This document shows, in pieces, positions 1 to 12,075 of a stretch of DNA of 64,000 nt. Source of the stretch: Epiperipatus broadwayi (lineage: Eukaryota; Onychophora; Udeonychophora; Euonychophora; Peripatidae); the NCBI GenBank assembly GCA_028023455.1, contig JAQFVV010000971.1, positions 1-64,000 on the forward strand, written 5' to 3'. Numbering within the stretch: the first letter of the stretch is position 1; each line of letters begins with the position of its first letter. The notes under the pieces are model-generated. The model ran no database searches, was not told the origin of the DNA, and saw only the letters and a list, made by a program, of their open reading frames with translations. A program made the position numbers and the translations under genes.

Positions 1-2598
1 TTGGCTATTATTTAATTGCTCCAATATTATTTAATGGAAACAAATACCCTACTATATAACTAATCACTACATTAACTTTTACCAGTTATGCCCTTTCATC
101 ATCAGTTCGTGTGGCTATTGTACGTGAAATCAAACCAAGTCTGGAGTGAAGCTTAATAATCCGTCTTAATTATAATAAATTTATATTAACTATGGGCTTT
201 TAAAGCGTCCCAGATAGCTTTAGATCGAACGGGTTTTCAAGATTGCTTCGGATCAACACCGAAGACTGCGTATTAGGGAGGAAAGAGTTGGCTATAACGA
301 TTTTACTAATACGCTAGGCACAAGTAAAGTATAATAATAAAGTGGCTCTGCGGATGGAAGAATAGTTTTAGGGTTTTTGTGACAAACAACGGTTTACCAC
401 CTTTATTTGGTTCAGAGGCGGGGGACTTACGTGCTAATCTGGCCCGTAGCTCAGACTTCGCTACTGCACTACCCATAAGAGAAGATGTGCTGGCAACGCC
501 GTGGCTCCATCTTATATATGTATAAAAAACAGCACAACGAGGAAATATTAAATAAGTTTCACATCCGCCAAGCTGAAGGATATTATAAATTAAAGATCAT
601 ATATTAAATGAACACCAGTTCATCAGCTTGATCAAAAGAGCCAACTCTTCTGTAGCATGAGAAATACGATATGCTACTGACAGGAATATAGATATCTACA
701 AACTTTACTTTATCCCGTTCGATCTCTTTAGTTATCTATAACTACTAAACTTTTAAAAAGGGGGAAAAGTATATTTAATAGGGGACTTACGAATACTTAA
801 CTAAAAAAATATACTTATGATTGCACTCCAGGCTAGTTTAATCTTTAGTAACATAATAAATAAAGGTTGAAAAGCCACATTTTATATTTATATTAATTAA
901 TTTACGAAATGACAAAAATATGAATTTGGGTTTCGAAACAGCGCAGAAATGAGCTATATAAATAATAATACGGAGATTTTAAATGATATCTTTTTAAAAA
1001 AACATATTTAGTAATTAAATGCACGCTGTTTCGAAACATAGGCATAACTAACAATAAATTAAAAATAAGCAAAAGAAAAGCAAAATATAACTGCAGTGAT
1101 TAAATTATATAGCAAAATATTAATTAACAAAGAAATTTAGCAAAAATATTTCATTTATAGATTTCAAATCGATTTAGACAGAGTTTACAATATTGAATTA
1201 ATAAAGAAGTTTGCAAAGAGTATTTCATTTTAGAGAATTTACAATATTATTTGGAAAATAATTTAGAAAGAAATTACAATAATATGGTTAGCTAACCTGA
1301 TTTTGAAGAAATAATGATTGTTGTTGAAATTCACACAGAGCTCTGCGATTTTAAATAATATTAAAACAGTTCTCCTATAGCTGAACTGGAGATATTCGAG
1401 CTGGAACGAAGGTGAGTTCTTTGGCGGCTTATGGCATGTTCTTATTCAGTTGCGAGACGATTTAAAATGGTGTTGGAACGAAGGCAAGTTCTTTTAGCGG
1501 CTTATGACATCTTTTATTTGGTGTGGTTGTTGCTTCGGCATTTTGATGGATTGAACTAGGCGTTCCATCACGGGAAAGCAGCAAAATTTTGCCTGACTTT
1601 AGCCAGACATGTTAAGGTTGAACAAATATAAAACTTCTCCTGTTGACTCTCTTCAAAAGTAAGATGGATTCTCCCTTCCCGCTTAAAATAAGGCCTATTT
1701 ATATCCTTCTACTAAACTTTTAACACCTTTCTGGAATTTCGTAAGCCTCGGGACCAATTGACTTTTAATTAAAGCAAAATAATATAATTCAATTTCTACA
1801 ACAACTGATAAAATCTCCGAGGTGTTATATTTAATTTCCTTAAAAAATGTATCAAAATATATAAACTATATAATTTGATTCATTTTCATTAATTAAATTC
1901 CTTTTCAGGTGTTATTACTTAGCAGAAGGAACGGTATTCTGATTTAATGAAAAAGTCTTTTGTTGCAAACAAAAATCAATCAGAAAACAGATTTTACTTT
2001 TTACCCGGGGTGCAGTCACTAATTGATCTCTTGTTTACACAAAATTCTCATTTTTAATTACAAATGGATGATTTTTATTTTACTAAAATAAATAACTTTT
2101 AACATATTTGTTCTTACAATATTATTTGTTTATTAAAAAAAAAAGCAAATTTAAAGAAAATACTTTAGTTTCAATTATATATGTAAAACATTAAATCAGA
2201 AAACCGTTAAATATAATTTAAAGAAAACATTTTACATTATAGTATATCTTTTTTATTTTGACTTAAATATATATATGCTCTTCCGATATTCCAATGTTTA
2301 ACTTATCCATCCACATACGAATATAATAGCGAATATAATTAAGAATTGACTGAAAATTAATAAAACATTTTATAATAAATTATGAGCATTTCTCCGCTAT
2401 AATTGTATCAAACCTGTCTAATTATAGCGTGTTTTCGTATGTAAATGGATGATGCAATTCAAGCGGCCATTGTAGCAAAGTTTTCCCGCTCGACTTATAT
2501 ATTACATTTTTACATTAAAAATAGGTTCGAAATTAGTTTAGACGAGTAGGTCATTAGGTTGATGGTGAAACGGAAAGGGATTGGCGGTTTCCGGTTCA
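1..2598 (-). repeat. 3' LTR of the gag-only element (partial)
   Basis: The window opens inside this LTR. It lacks the roughly 470 bp corresponding to 5944-6411 of the other copy. Against the right LTR it shows scattered substitutions, small A/T-run indels and one 31-bp deletion near 390, where the other copy keeps 6810-6840. Alignment ends at TTCA (2595-2598); beyond it the copies are unrelated. Confidence 0.85.
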
Positions 2599-3209
2599 TA
2601 TCAGTAAACTTAGTAAAATAAAACAAATAAAAAAAAAAGACTTTACTTATATAAATACGAAGCTAAATTATGGCTTCTTTCAAAGTATAAACTCATGGCC
2701 TAATCCTACGCTAAACTTATGGTAATACATCATACTAGATTACACTATCATAATACATTTAGTGCTTCTAACAATTATCAATACACATAATGAAATTATC
2801 GGTTATTAGTAAATATTTTAAACTTAAACAGATATATACCCAAACGAGTATACATCTTTGTCAAAATAATGGATATGTTTTATATATATATAAAATATAA
2901 TGCGTGTAATAAATATATAAAAGGGTATATAGATAAAATATACAGTGTATAATATATATATGTAAGGTATATAAATAAAGTATAAAACGTATAATATATA
3001 ATGTATAATAAAATAAAAAGTGTTAATATATCTGTATAAAATATGAAGTGTACAATATATAAAGTGGGTGCACCTATAAAGTGTATATAGATAAAATATA
3101 GAGTGTATAATATATAAATATAAAAGGGTATGTGTATATATAAAGTGCATAATATATATAAAAGGTATATAAAAAGATCAAATCACACACACAAAAAAAA
3201 ACTAACAAT
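2599..3209. other. 3' internal non-coding part of the retrotransposon, with a degenerate TATA-type tandem repeat
   Basis: This stretch lies between the gag stop codon and the 3' LTR. From about 2824 to 3175 it is a low-complexity array of short units built on TATATAAA and GTGTATAA. A 108-codon frame across it (2824-3150) is only the translation of the repeat. No polymerase gene is hidden here. Confidence 0.7.
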
Positions 3210-4925
3210 TTAAATAGGATCTGGGGGTTGCCTGTAGTTTAACGATGCTGGCTGTCTATATGGTCTCTTTGCTCTAGTCTGATCACGTGACTCCCATCTT
3301 GATGACCTAGGGTATGTTTGGCCGCTCATCATCATCGTTTGACATCTTGGCTCAATCCGACGCATCTTTTCTGGTGGTTCTTTAGGTCCTGGAGTAAAAT
3401 CAATGGTGGTTAGAAATCCTGCCATATCTTCTATCGTTCGAATCTGGCACCCCATCATCAACTGTTGTACTCTAAAAGGCATATTTTGTTGGATAATTCT
3501 AATCTTTTGGTTATCTGTGAATGGAAATGCTGTTAAAGATCTGAGAGATGCTATCTGCCTTAAAAAAAATTGTGTATGGGTTTCTTTCACTACAGATCCA
3601 TAAGTCTCTCTGAGTATCGAGTGGTATATACCCTCCTGGCGTTCTTCACTCCAAAAAGTTTTATGTATGGCTGAACAATATTGGTCAAAGTTTTGTGGCT
3701 TCTCTGTGCAGCAATCCCACCATGACTTTGCATATCCATATAAATGATGTATAGCAAGGGCTACTTGGTCAGCTGTTGAGACTTTTTGGAACCGGAAGAG
3801 TTCTTGGAGACTTTCTAGATGGGCTTTTGGATTTTCTCCCACTTCTCCTTTAAAAGATTTAACTTGGATAAATTTTGCCAGACCTATGGGTGCATTTTCT
3901 GATGGTACTATTGATCCGATTGTGTCCAAATTCCCTCTTTCTTGTGTTAAATCTGATTTCTTCCTGTCTGGGGTGGCCTGTCGCACATATCCTTTGATAA
4001 TAGTGCTTTCCTTATCGCTTTCCCCCTCTTTAAGATCCTCAACTTTATGTACTGTCTCACTAATAACCTGCACACTCTCTGTTCTATTAGAGTTATTGGC
4101 TTGGTGATTACTAGTTAAGTTACTTTCTAAACTTTTTTTTACTTCTTTCATCTCTGCCAGATCTTTTTTCATTTCTTGAATACACGTGGTGATCATGTTT
4201 CCTTCTTGGTCAGTTACTTGACTTCTTTGTAGCAGGTTTTCTTTTATTTCATATATTTCCTCTCTGATCTCCCTTTGGGCTTCTTCACACTCTTGCAATT
4301 TGCTGTTAAATTCTGCCCCTACTTTAAAGACCCTTTCTTTCAAACCCTTTTCTTGACATTCTACTTGTTCAACTAAAGCCTTCACTTCTTCTTTAATCAC
4401 AACAAATTCCTTTCTATTTTCTTCTTGGTTTTTATGTAACATTTCTTTAACTTCTCCCCGAATTTCTTCAGACTTCTGCTGACAGCTGGTTGACAATTCC
4501 TGTAGACCTTGGCACATTTCTTCCAGTCTTTTATCTCTGTCTGCCATCTCTTGTCTAATATCTCTGCTAAGGTTTTCAAATCTTTGTGACATTTTCTGAT
4601 CTCTTTCCTCCATTTTCTGATCCATTTTCTCTGCATCCTGTCTAAGCTGTCTCAGCAACCAATTAAAATCCTGGCCTTCCTGCTTAATCTCCTCTACCGG
4701 TATCTGTTCAGATATTTCGGTAACTGAATTCTCTGGCATATCAAGAGTTTTCTGTGCACACTCATCTCTATCCTGGCTCATACCATTTTCCCTTTCTATT
4801 TCTTCTGTACTGCTGTTGTACTCATTAATCTCTCTTCCTGATCTCAACACGATACCTCCACCTTTCATCTCCATTCCTACTTCTATCTCTTCCCCACTGC
4901 TCATTACTTCTGTTTCTTTGTTCAT
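3210..4925 (-). CDS. gag: retrotransposon Gag (capsid-type) protein, 571 aa
   Basis: This is the only long, clean ORF in the window. Residues 1-85 are acidic and low in complexity. Residues about 85-270 are rich in E, K, Q and L with heptad spacing, a long predicted coiled coil. Residues about 350-515 resemble the retrotransposon Gag capsid domain: a basic-hydrophobic entry (KFIQVKSFKG), a helix pair, the A-x-x-WW core (WW at 402-403) and a C-terminal helix bundle. The tail is basic and rich in R, P and Q, and could bind nucleic acid. No CCHC zinc knuckle is present. In Ty3/gypsy-like elements such a protein assembles the cytoplasmic particle that packages the RNA. The start is the first ATG after the T-rich leader. 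No stop or frameshift interrupts it, which fits the similar LTRs and a recent insertion. A domesticated gag is the alternative, but the flanking LTRs argue against that. Confidence 0.85.
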   Translation of the reverse strand: MNKETEVMSSGEEIEVGMEMKGGGIVLRSGREINEYNSSTEEIERENGMSQDRDECAQKTLDMPENSVTEISEQIPVEEIKQEGQDFNWLLRQLRQDAEKMDQKMEERDQKMSQRFENLSRDIRQEMADRDKRLEEMCQGLQELSTSCQQKSEEIRGEVKEMLHKNQEENRKEFVVIKEEVKALVEQVECQEKGLKERVFKVGAEFNSKLQECEEAQREIREEIYEIKENLLQRSQVTDQEGNMITTCIQEMKKDLAEMKEVKKSLESNLTSNHQANNSNRTESVQVISETVHKVEDLKEGESDKESTIIKGYVRQATPDRKKSDLTQERGNLDTIGSIVPSENAPIGLAKFIQVKSFKGEVGENPKAHLESLQELFRFQKVSTADQVALAIHHLYGYAKSWWDCCTEKPQNFDQYCSAIHKTFWSEERQEGIYHSILRETYGSVVKETHTQFFLRQIASLRSLTAFPFTDNQKIRIIQQNMPFRVQQLMMGCQIRTIEDMAGFLTTIDFTPGPKEPPEKMRRIEPRCQTMMMSGQTYPRSSRWESRDQTRAKRPYRQPASLNYRQPPDPI

Positions 4926-5943
4926 TCTGTATACTATATAATCCTTTCAAAATTTATTTATTTATTTTTCGCACCTAATAAATATTTGATTTTTAAAACT
5001 TCTATACTTTTAATACGGCTGTTTGCTGCTCTCCCCCTTCAAGAACGACTCGCTCACTTCCATCCCAACTCTATGCCTAACTCACTAATATATCTATAAG
5101 CTTACACCTTCATCTCGATGCCCGTCCAACATATAATGAATTTTTAAAAAAAATTTTCGTCTCCCTACTTTTTATTTTATAAAACATATGAAATTCTTTT
5201 TTTATTTAAAAAAAAAATCCCTTCTTTTTTTCTAGCTTTAATAAAATATACGAAAAATTTAAAAAAAAATCTTTTTTTTTTTTCGTCTATATATCTAAAG
5301 TATAACACATATTTTAATATTAAAGATGACTTAATAAAAATTTAACTCACCCCCGCTCTCTTCTTCCAGCTGTTTTTTTTTTTTTTATATATATATACTT
5401 AAATGGTTCATGCTTATGACCTAATTTCGTTTACCCGTCTGCACCAATTTCAAACCTTTTAACTTTTGGTTAATTTGACGTTACTTATATATATATTTCT
5501 TACTCATTTTAAACCACTCCAATTCATAAAAATACTTTGATAAAACAACGAGACCCCCCTTTTCTTTTAATCTAAATTTCTTTTCTCTGCTCCCTAATGA
5601 CAAATTTATAAGAGGATGACTTATAACTTGATCAATCATCCTCGGGTGCCAGTCACTAGTGAACAGGAAAGACACAAAATAAATTTAATAAATTTTTTTG
5701 CTATATACACACAAAAGTCCATAACTCAGAGTATGTAGGTGTTTACATCGAAGCCTCACTTGGTCGTCCAAACGCGGAAAAAAAAATCTTACATATATAC
5801 ATTATTCAAAAAAAAATTTGACTCAAAATCATTAATTTTGACCAAAAGAATTATATATATACTCCATAATCTCTTCAGGGGTGGAAATGAGTTACAAGCC
5901 CCACGATTTTGGGCGTCCAAACGCGGAAAAAAAAAAAAACCTA
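4926..5943 (-). other. 5' leader of the retrotransposon (between 5' LTR and gag)
   Basis: Non-coding and T-rich on the plus strand, with many homopolymer runs. It contains a direct repeat of CGTCCAAACGCGG followed by an A-run, at about 5763-5788 and 5910-5938. A primer-binding site should lie immediately left of the 5' LTR boundary, but I cannot identify it with confidence. Confidence 0.55.
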
Positions 5944-6861
5944 TGTGCCAGTCAAAACATGCTTATCCATCTAACACGAGCTGGAACTCACAAAATGTAC
6001 TTCAAACCCAGTCAAGCCCGAGATTTAGGTCAGGGACCAGCCTGGATTCGAACCCACTCTCCAAGCACCAGATCTAACACCCAATGGATAACATAACAAT
6101 GGTAGCACACGAGATTTAATTCTTCATCCGGCCCACTAGCAAATCGGAGAAAACAATAAGACTCATGGACTTAAACATATATATAAACAACTTAAATACT
6201 AGACATTCCACAGATAAAATCTAACATATTTAAATAATAGGGGCTTTACTAATGAATACTTATGGGCAATTAGTGAATTGGATTGATTTAATAATGAGAC
6301 AGAAACTGATATATGATGAATTAAAATATATTTATTGACAATTGTTGTTGGCAAATGCACGCAGGCATTTTATTTATAAAGTAACATTACTCTAGGCCAA
6401 TAATTGATACGTTGGCTATTATTTAATTGCTCCAATATTATTTAATGGAAACAAATACCCTACTATATAACTAATCACTACATTAACTTTTACCAGTTAT
6501 GCCCTTTCATCATCAGTTCGTGTGGCTATTGTACGTGAAATCAAACCAAGTCTGGAGTGAAGCTTAATAATACGTCTTAATTATAATAAATTTATTTTAA
6601 CTATGGGCTTTTAAAGCGTCCCAGATAGCTTTAGATCGAACGGGTTTTCAAGATTGCTTCGGATCAACGCCGAAGACTGCATATTAGGGAGGAAAGAGTT
6701 GGCTATAATGATTTTACTAATACGCTAGGCACAAGTAAAGTATAATAATAAAGTGGCTCTGCGGATGGAAGAATAGTTTTAGGGTTTTTGTGACAAACAA
6801 CGGTTTACCCAAGAACCGGTCGTCATGCTGCTAATGGGGAACCTTTATTTGGTTCAGAGGC

Positions 6862-7240
6862 GGGGGACTTACGTGCTAATCTGGCCCGTAGCTCAGACTT
6901 CGCTACTGCACTACCCATAAGAGAAGATGTGCTGGCAACGCCGTGGCTCCATCTTATATATGTATAAAAAAAACAGCACAACGAGGAAAATATTAATAAG
7001 TTTCACATCCGCCAAGCCGAAGGATATTATAAATTAAAGATCATATATTAAATGAACACCAGTTCATCAGCTTGATCAAAAGAGCCAACTCTTCTGTAGC
7101 ATGAGAAATACGATATGCTACTGACGGCAATATAGATATCTACAAACTTTACTTTATCCCGTTCAATCTCTTTAGTTATCTATAACTACTAAACTTTTAA
7201 AAAGGGGGAAAAGTATATTTAATAGGGGACTTACGAATAC
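6862..7240 (-). promoter_or_regulatory. two splice-donor-like sites (GTAAGT) in the 5' LTR
   Basis: On the minus strand the sequence CGTAAGTCCCC occurs at about 6862-6873 and again at 7222-7234. Both match the GTAAGT 5' splice consensus and lie on the path from the LTR to gag. They recur in the left LTR (about 420-431 and 780-791), and the first is kept in the older LTR (19931-19942). Splicing is inference only. Confidence 0.35.
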
Positions 7241-7372
7241 TTAACTAAAAAAATATACTTATGATTGCACTCCAGGCTAGTTTAATCTTTAGTAATATAA
7301 TAATTAAAGGTTGGAAAGCCACATTTTATATTTATATTAATTAATTTATTAAATGAAAAAATATGAATTTGG

Positions 7373-7484
7373 GTTTCGAAACAGCGCACGAAATGACGCT
7401 ATATAAATAATAATACGGAGATTTTAAATGATATCTTTTTTAAAAAAAACATATTGGTAATTAAGTGCACGCTGTTTCGAAACA
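7373..7484. promoter_or_regulatory. conserved inverted repeat TTTCGAAACAGCG / CGCTGTTTCGAAA in the LTR
   Basis: Arms at 7373-7386 and 7470-7483 are reverse complements separated by about 85 bp. The same pair sits in the other LTR at 931-944 and 1024-1037. In the older LTR the first arm is intact (about 20446-20459) and the second is decayed. Each arm also contains the palindrome TTTCGAAA. It could be an RNA stem or a pair of protein-binding sites. Confidence 0.6.
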
Positions 7485-9025
7485 TAGGCATAATTAACAA
7501 TAATTAAAAATAAGCAAAAGAAAAGCAAAATATAACTGCAGTGATTAAATTATATAGCAAAATATTAATTAACAAAGAAATTTAGCAAAGTATTTCATTT
7601 ATAGAAAGAGTTTACAATATTGAATTAATAAAGAAATTTACAAAAGTATTTCATTTTATAGAATTTAAAGATTATTTGGAAAATAATTTAGAAAGAAATT
7701 ACAATAATATGGTTAGCTAACCTGATTTTGAAGAAATAATGATTGTTGTTGAAATTCACACAGAGCTCTGCGATTTTAAATAATATTAAAACAGTTCTCC
7801 TATAGCTGAACTGGAGATATTCGAGCTGGAACGAAGGTGAGTTCTTTGGCGGCTTATGGCATGTTCTTATTCAGTTGGGAGACGATTTAAAATGGTGTTG
7901 GAACGAAGGCAAGTTCTTTTAGCGGCTTATGACATCTTTTATTTGGTGTGGTTGTTGCTTCGGCATTTGATGGATTGAACTCGGCGTTCCATCACGGGAA
8001 CGCAGCAAAATTTTGCCTGACTTTAGCCAGACATGTTAAGGTTGAACAATAATAAAACTTCTCCTGTTGACTCTCTTCAAAAGTAAGATGGAGTCTATCT
8101 TCCTGCTTAAAATAAGGCCTATTTATATCCTTCTACTAAACTTTTAACACCTTTCTGGAATTTCGTAAACCTCGGGACCAATTGACTTTTAATTAAAGCA
8201 AAATAATATAATTCAATTTCCGCAACAGATAACGTCTCCAAGGTGTTACATTTAATTACTTAAAATTATTAAAATATATAAATTATATAATTTGATTCAG
8301 TTTCATTAATTAAATTCCTTTTTAGGTGTTAAAGAATGTTAAAGCTTAGCAGAAGGAACGGTATTCTGATTTAATGATAAAGTTTTTTGTTGCAAACAAA
8401 AATCAATCAGTAAACTAGATTTTACTTTTTACCCGGGGTGCAGTCACTAATTGATCTCTTGTTTACACAAAATTCTCATTTTTAATTACAAATGGATGAT
8501 TTTTATTTTACTGAAATAAATAACTTTTAACATATTTGTTCTTACAATATTATTTGTTTATTAAAAAAAAAAGCAAATTTAAAGAAAATACTTTAGTTTC
8601 AATTATATATGTAAAACATTAAATCAGAAAACCGTTAAATATAATTTAAAGAAAATGTTTTACAGTATCTTTATTTAAACTTAAATATATATATATCATT
8701 CCAATGTTTAACTTATCCATCCACATACGAATATAATAGCGAATATAATTAAGAATTGACTGAAAATTAATAAAACATTTTATAATAAATTATGAGCATT
8801 TCTCCGCTATAATTTTATCAAACCTGTCTAATTATAGCGTGTTTTCGTATGTAAATGGATGATGCAACTCAAGCGGCCATTATAGCAAAGTTTTCCCACT
8901 CGACTTATATATTACATTTTTATATTTAAAATATTTCTACATTTAAGATAGGTTCGAAATTAGTTTAGACGAGTAGGTCATTAGGTTGATGGTGAAACGG
9001 AAAGGGATTGGAGGTTTCCGTTTCA

Positions 9026-9216
9026 ATATACTAACCTGTTTGTTATGATATTACTAACAGTTGTTTGCTGTGATATTACTAACAGTTGAGACATATACTA
9101 ACCTATTTGCTGTGATATTAGTAGCAGTTGAATGCATTTGGAATATTTAAATAAAATTACTTTTCTAAAGACATTCAACACACATATTAGATGATGGAAA
9201 TAGTCCAATATAAAAA
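9026..9216 (+). repeat. SINE family 1, 3' part with internal duplication
   Basis: The end of this stretch matches the SINE at 43839-44115, including GATGATGGAAATAGTCCAA. The segment ATTACTAACAGTTG is repeated two to three times before it. The retrotransposon's right LTR abuts it, so the LTR element probably inserted into this SINE. The tRNA-like head is absent. A following CTTCAG-containing stretch (to about 9255) is also found after the copy at 49380-49470. Confidence 0.6.
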
Positions 9217-10479
9217 TACAGCTAGAACACCATCATCACAAACCTTCAGAAAAACACATTCATACTAATTACAAGACTGCTGTTATAAAAATAAAAACGA
9301 TACCAACACAAACCCCTGTATAACACTAATTTTCATCTCATGTTATGAATAAACATAAATGGAATATATCTAAACTTTAAACATTGCTATAAATCAAATG
9401 TAAATCATACTTTGGTCATTAATTTCTTTGCATATTGGGGCAACAAAAAGCATGTCCGATCCATTGATTTCCAAAATCACAGTAATTCTGGGAAAAACAT
9501 TCCTACAGAAGAAACCTATTTAGTTTAACTTAAAATTGCTCATTAAGAATGTTGGTATATTCTTTGATTTGATTGAAATGTTATTAGAAATTCAATAAGT
9601 ATTGGACTGAAAGAGAAAAGGCATTTTTAAAAAGTCTTTTATAGAACATCATCTTGGTTTTCAAGAGAGGAAGGTTTTCTCTTGTGTACATTATAAAGAT
9701 TATCTTGAAGTTATTTTAAAAAATAAATATTTATTGTTTTCATTGAGATGTTGATGATGATAAAATGTAGTGGAAAGCTACAATTAGAAAAAATATTGAA
9801 GTATTTTAAAAGGTAGAATCCACTACAAAACCATAACTTAAGGTGGCAGATAGATTAAAAAACCATCAATGATATATATAAATATTTGTGGTGCACAGAT
9901 TAATTGTTTGTATAGTTACAGTTGTAATTATTTTTTTCCAATATTGGAATGATCATACTCATTTCAAATTGGCTTCTGGTCATCAAAAATTATGGATGTA
10001 GAAGACTACATTCTAACAAACTGAAAAGCAGAAAAGATGAATATATAACCATACAATGATATATATATCTACTATGTAAACAGTTTTCTAGCTGAAACTG
10101 TATGCTCTTAATTGTATTTCAGTTACCAGCCCCTTGTAACAGACTAAAATGATAAATTACCATAAGAAGATCTGATTATCTTTTACTATAAATATTCTTT
10201 GTTCTGAAAGACTTCAAAATTTACTTAATTGATGCATTCCATTTGTATTCATCCAGAGGTCATATTTTTTAAAGAAAATAATCAGTACTGTATCTTATTA
10301 CAGTTTCTTTAAGACATTCTTTATAATGCAAATAGGATTCTGCATTCCAATAAAGTACCCTTTTTTAGATCTAATAATCTGTATTTGATTTACATGTCCA
10401 ATCTATTTAAGATATTTCCTTCCAATAATTGATCCAATACCAGTCCTTTAAAGCTAGATGATAAATCTATGTAATAGTA
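9217..10479. other. AT-rich DNA without recognisable genes
   Basis: Read on both strands, I see only short frames and A/T runs. No splice-bounded coding pattern or known repeat stands out, apart from the short SINE-1 trailing match at the start. Confidence 0.5.
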
Positions 10480-10605
10480 CTATTAAGATCTTGTTAGACT
10501 GCCATATTCTGGAATGTGAAGTCATAGGGTTTGAACCCAGAGTTGGCATTTCTGGCACTCAAAATTTTTATGTGTTCTAAGCAATAAAGTCATTTGAATA
10601 TTTTT
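10480..10605 (+). repeat. SINE family 3 fragment (tRNA-like B box, AATAAAG tail)
   Basis: GGTTTGAACCC resembles a pol III B box. It is followed by TGGCATTTCTGGCACTC and AAGCAATAAAGTCATTTG, which parallel the monomer of the 29.8-32.2 kb satellite. The head is degraded. Confidence 0.5.
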
Positions 10606-10769
10606 TTAAATATCTTGGTAATGTATTTTTACAATATACAAAGCATTCCTAAATATTTTTTTTTAGTACTCTTAGGCACCACAACTAAAGTTCATGTTTT
10701 ACATTCATACAACAAATTAAAAAATAACAGTCTTTACTATAATTAATTTAGGCAAAGTATTTATATATG

Positions 10770-11135
10770 TAAAATTCATGTGAATGTATGTATGTTTGTC
10801 CATAAGCCTGTCACATGTCAAATTTATTCCATGTGAATGTATGTTTGTCCATAAGCCTGTCACATGGCAAATTCAATCCATGTAAATGTATATTTGTCCA
10901 TAAGCCTATCACATGTCAAATTTAATCCATGTGAATGTATGTTTGTCCATAAGCCTGTCATATGTCAAATTCAATCCATGTGAATGTATGTTTGTCCATA
11001 AGCCTGTCACATATCAAATTCAATCCATGTGAATGTATGTTTGTCCATAAGCCTCTCACATGTCAACCTCAATCCATGTGAATGTATGTTTGTCCATAAA
11101 TCTGTCACATGACTGCCACATGTCAAATTCATAGC
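10770..11135 (+). repeat. 49-bp minisatellite, about 7 copies
   Basis: The unit reads roughly CCATGTGAATGTATGTTTGT, CCATAAGCCTGTCACATGTC, AAATTCAAT, repeated head to tail with a few substitutions per copy. Units are contiguous with no unique spacers, so it is not a CRISPR array. There is no ORF. Confidence 0.9.
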
Positions 11136-11927
11136 CAATTAAAAAACTATTACCTTTCTCCATAATGCTGTCAAATACACAATTGAAAATTAAAAACAAA
11201 CAACTTTACCTAACTAAACCATAATTTATATTATGAGCATTTTATGCAAAGAAAATAATTCCATCCTTTGTATCTAATATTCCAAAATGTTTATTTCAAA
11301 GCATATTTTATGTGAAGGATGTAATTCCACTATTAATAAACCATTACACTTTCAAAATTCACATATCAAATATAGCAAGTATATTTAAAAAATTAAATTT
11401 AAATTTAGCTTTATTAATTTTGCTTAACTATTACAAAAATGATGGCCTTTCAGACTGTGTACATTTCTTACATTTATTTATATTAAAATCTTTTGTTTAA
11501 TTTGTATTAAATCTTAAACATAATTTGTTAAAGCAACCAACTAAAGAAACACGGCCTTGTCATTGTCCAGGTGCATCTGGTAATAATATAATAAAAATAA
11601 GATCAATAATATTCAGTCTACTCTAGAGCCATCTATAGAAAACTTGAGTAATTAAGGGATACCAAATGATATAGTGCTATAAAATTTCCATCTCTAGATT
11701 AACCAGTTTCTGGTTTCTGCTTGCATCAGTAGAATTCAAAGCTTAAACTGATGCATTTCTTCATCTAAAATGCACCTTTTAATCTTTTATACTGTTCAGG
11801 TTTGAAACAACCCATATAGTCTCAAATGCAGGTTAATTCACTTACATAATTATAAAAATCTTATACCAGATCAGTTTCTATATATTTACGAGACTAGTTT
11901 TCCATTTTATCTTTGGCTAGGAAGGTT
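11136..11927. other. AT-rich DNA, nothing recognised
   Basis: There is a 62-codon frame at 11312-11500 with no similarity I recognise and no start context. No repeat family is identified. Confidence 0.4.
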
Positions 11928-12075
11928 AATATCACCAACAACATTTCTAAAGCTGACAGCTCTGGATAGCATATGAATAAGCATATAAAATGCTATGTGA
12001 TAATATCACTAACAACATTTCTAAAGCTGACAGCTCTGGATAGCATATGAATAAGCATATAAAATGCCATGTGAT
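11928..12075. repeat. 74-bp tandem duplication
   Basis: Two head-to-tail copies (11928-12001 and 12002-12075), beginning AATATCAC and containing AAGCTGACAGCTCTGGATAG, differ at only a few bases. This is a recent local duplication. Confidence 0.9.

Larger units (their letters stand above)
1..9025 (-). mobile_element. gag-only LTR retrotransposon (5' end of minus-strand element at right; 3' LTR cut by window start)
   Basis: Bases 1-2598 are repeated as 6412-9025 in the same orientation at about 95-98% identity by eye, and the two copies flank a minus-strand gag gene. That is the layout of an LTR retrotransposon read right to left: 5' LTR 5944-9025, internal region 2599-5943, 3' LTR ending at 2598. 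The internal region of about 3.3 kb has one long ORF (gag). There is no protease, reverse transcriptase, RNase H or integrase frame, so the element must borrow enzymes from a relative. The right end lies in a SINE tail. The left flank is outside the window, so the target duplication cannot be checked. Confidence 0.85.
5944..9025 (-). repeat. 5' LTR of the gag-only element, about 3.1 kb
   Basis: The left boundary is set at TGTGCCAGTC (5944) because the older LTR at 18993 starts with a similar TGTGTAACAGTC. The right boundary (TTTCA, 9025) is where similarity to the left LTR stops. Bases 5970-6165 hold a tRNA-like patch, with GGGTTCGAATCC on the minus strand, that is also found at 21995-22200. 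The length is unusual, since most LTRs are 0.2-1.5 kb. The LTR contains the conserved palindromes and splice-donor-like sites listed separately. Confidence 0.75.

Noticed and set aside
2824-3150. 108-codon Tyr/Ile-rich ORF
   Set aside because: Translation of the TATA-type tandem repeat in the retrotransposon's 3' region.
4397-4636. Basic 79-codon ORF inside gag
   Set aside because: Shadow frame of the gag coiled-coil region; gag itself explains the open frames.
10770-11135. CRISPR-like array
   Set aside because: Repeats are contiguous with no unique spacers, and the genome is eukaryotic.
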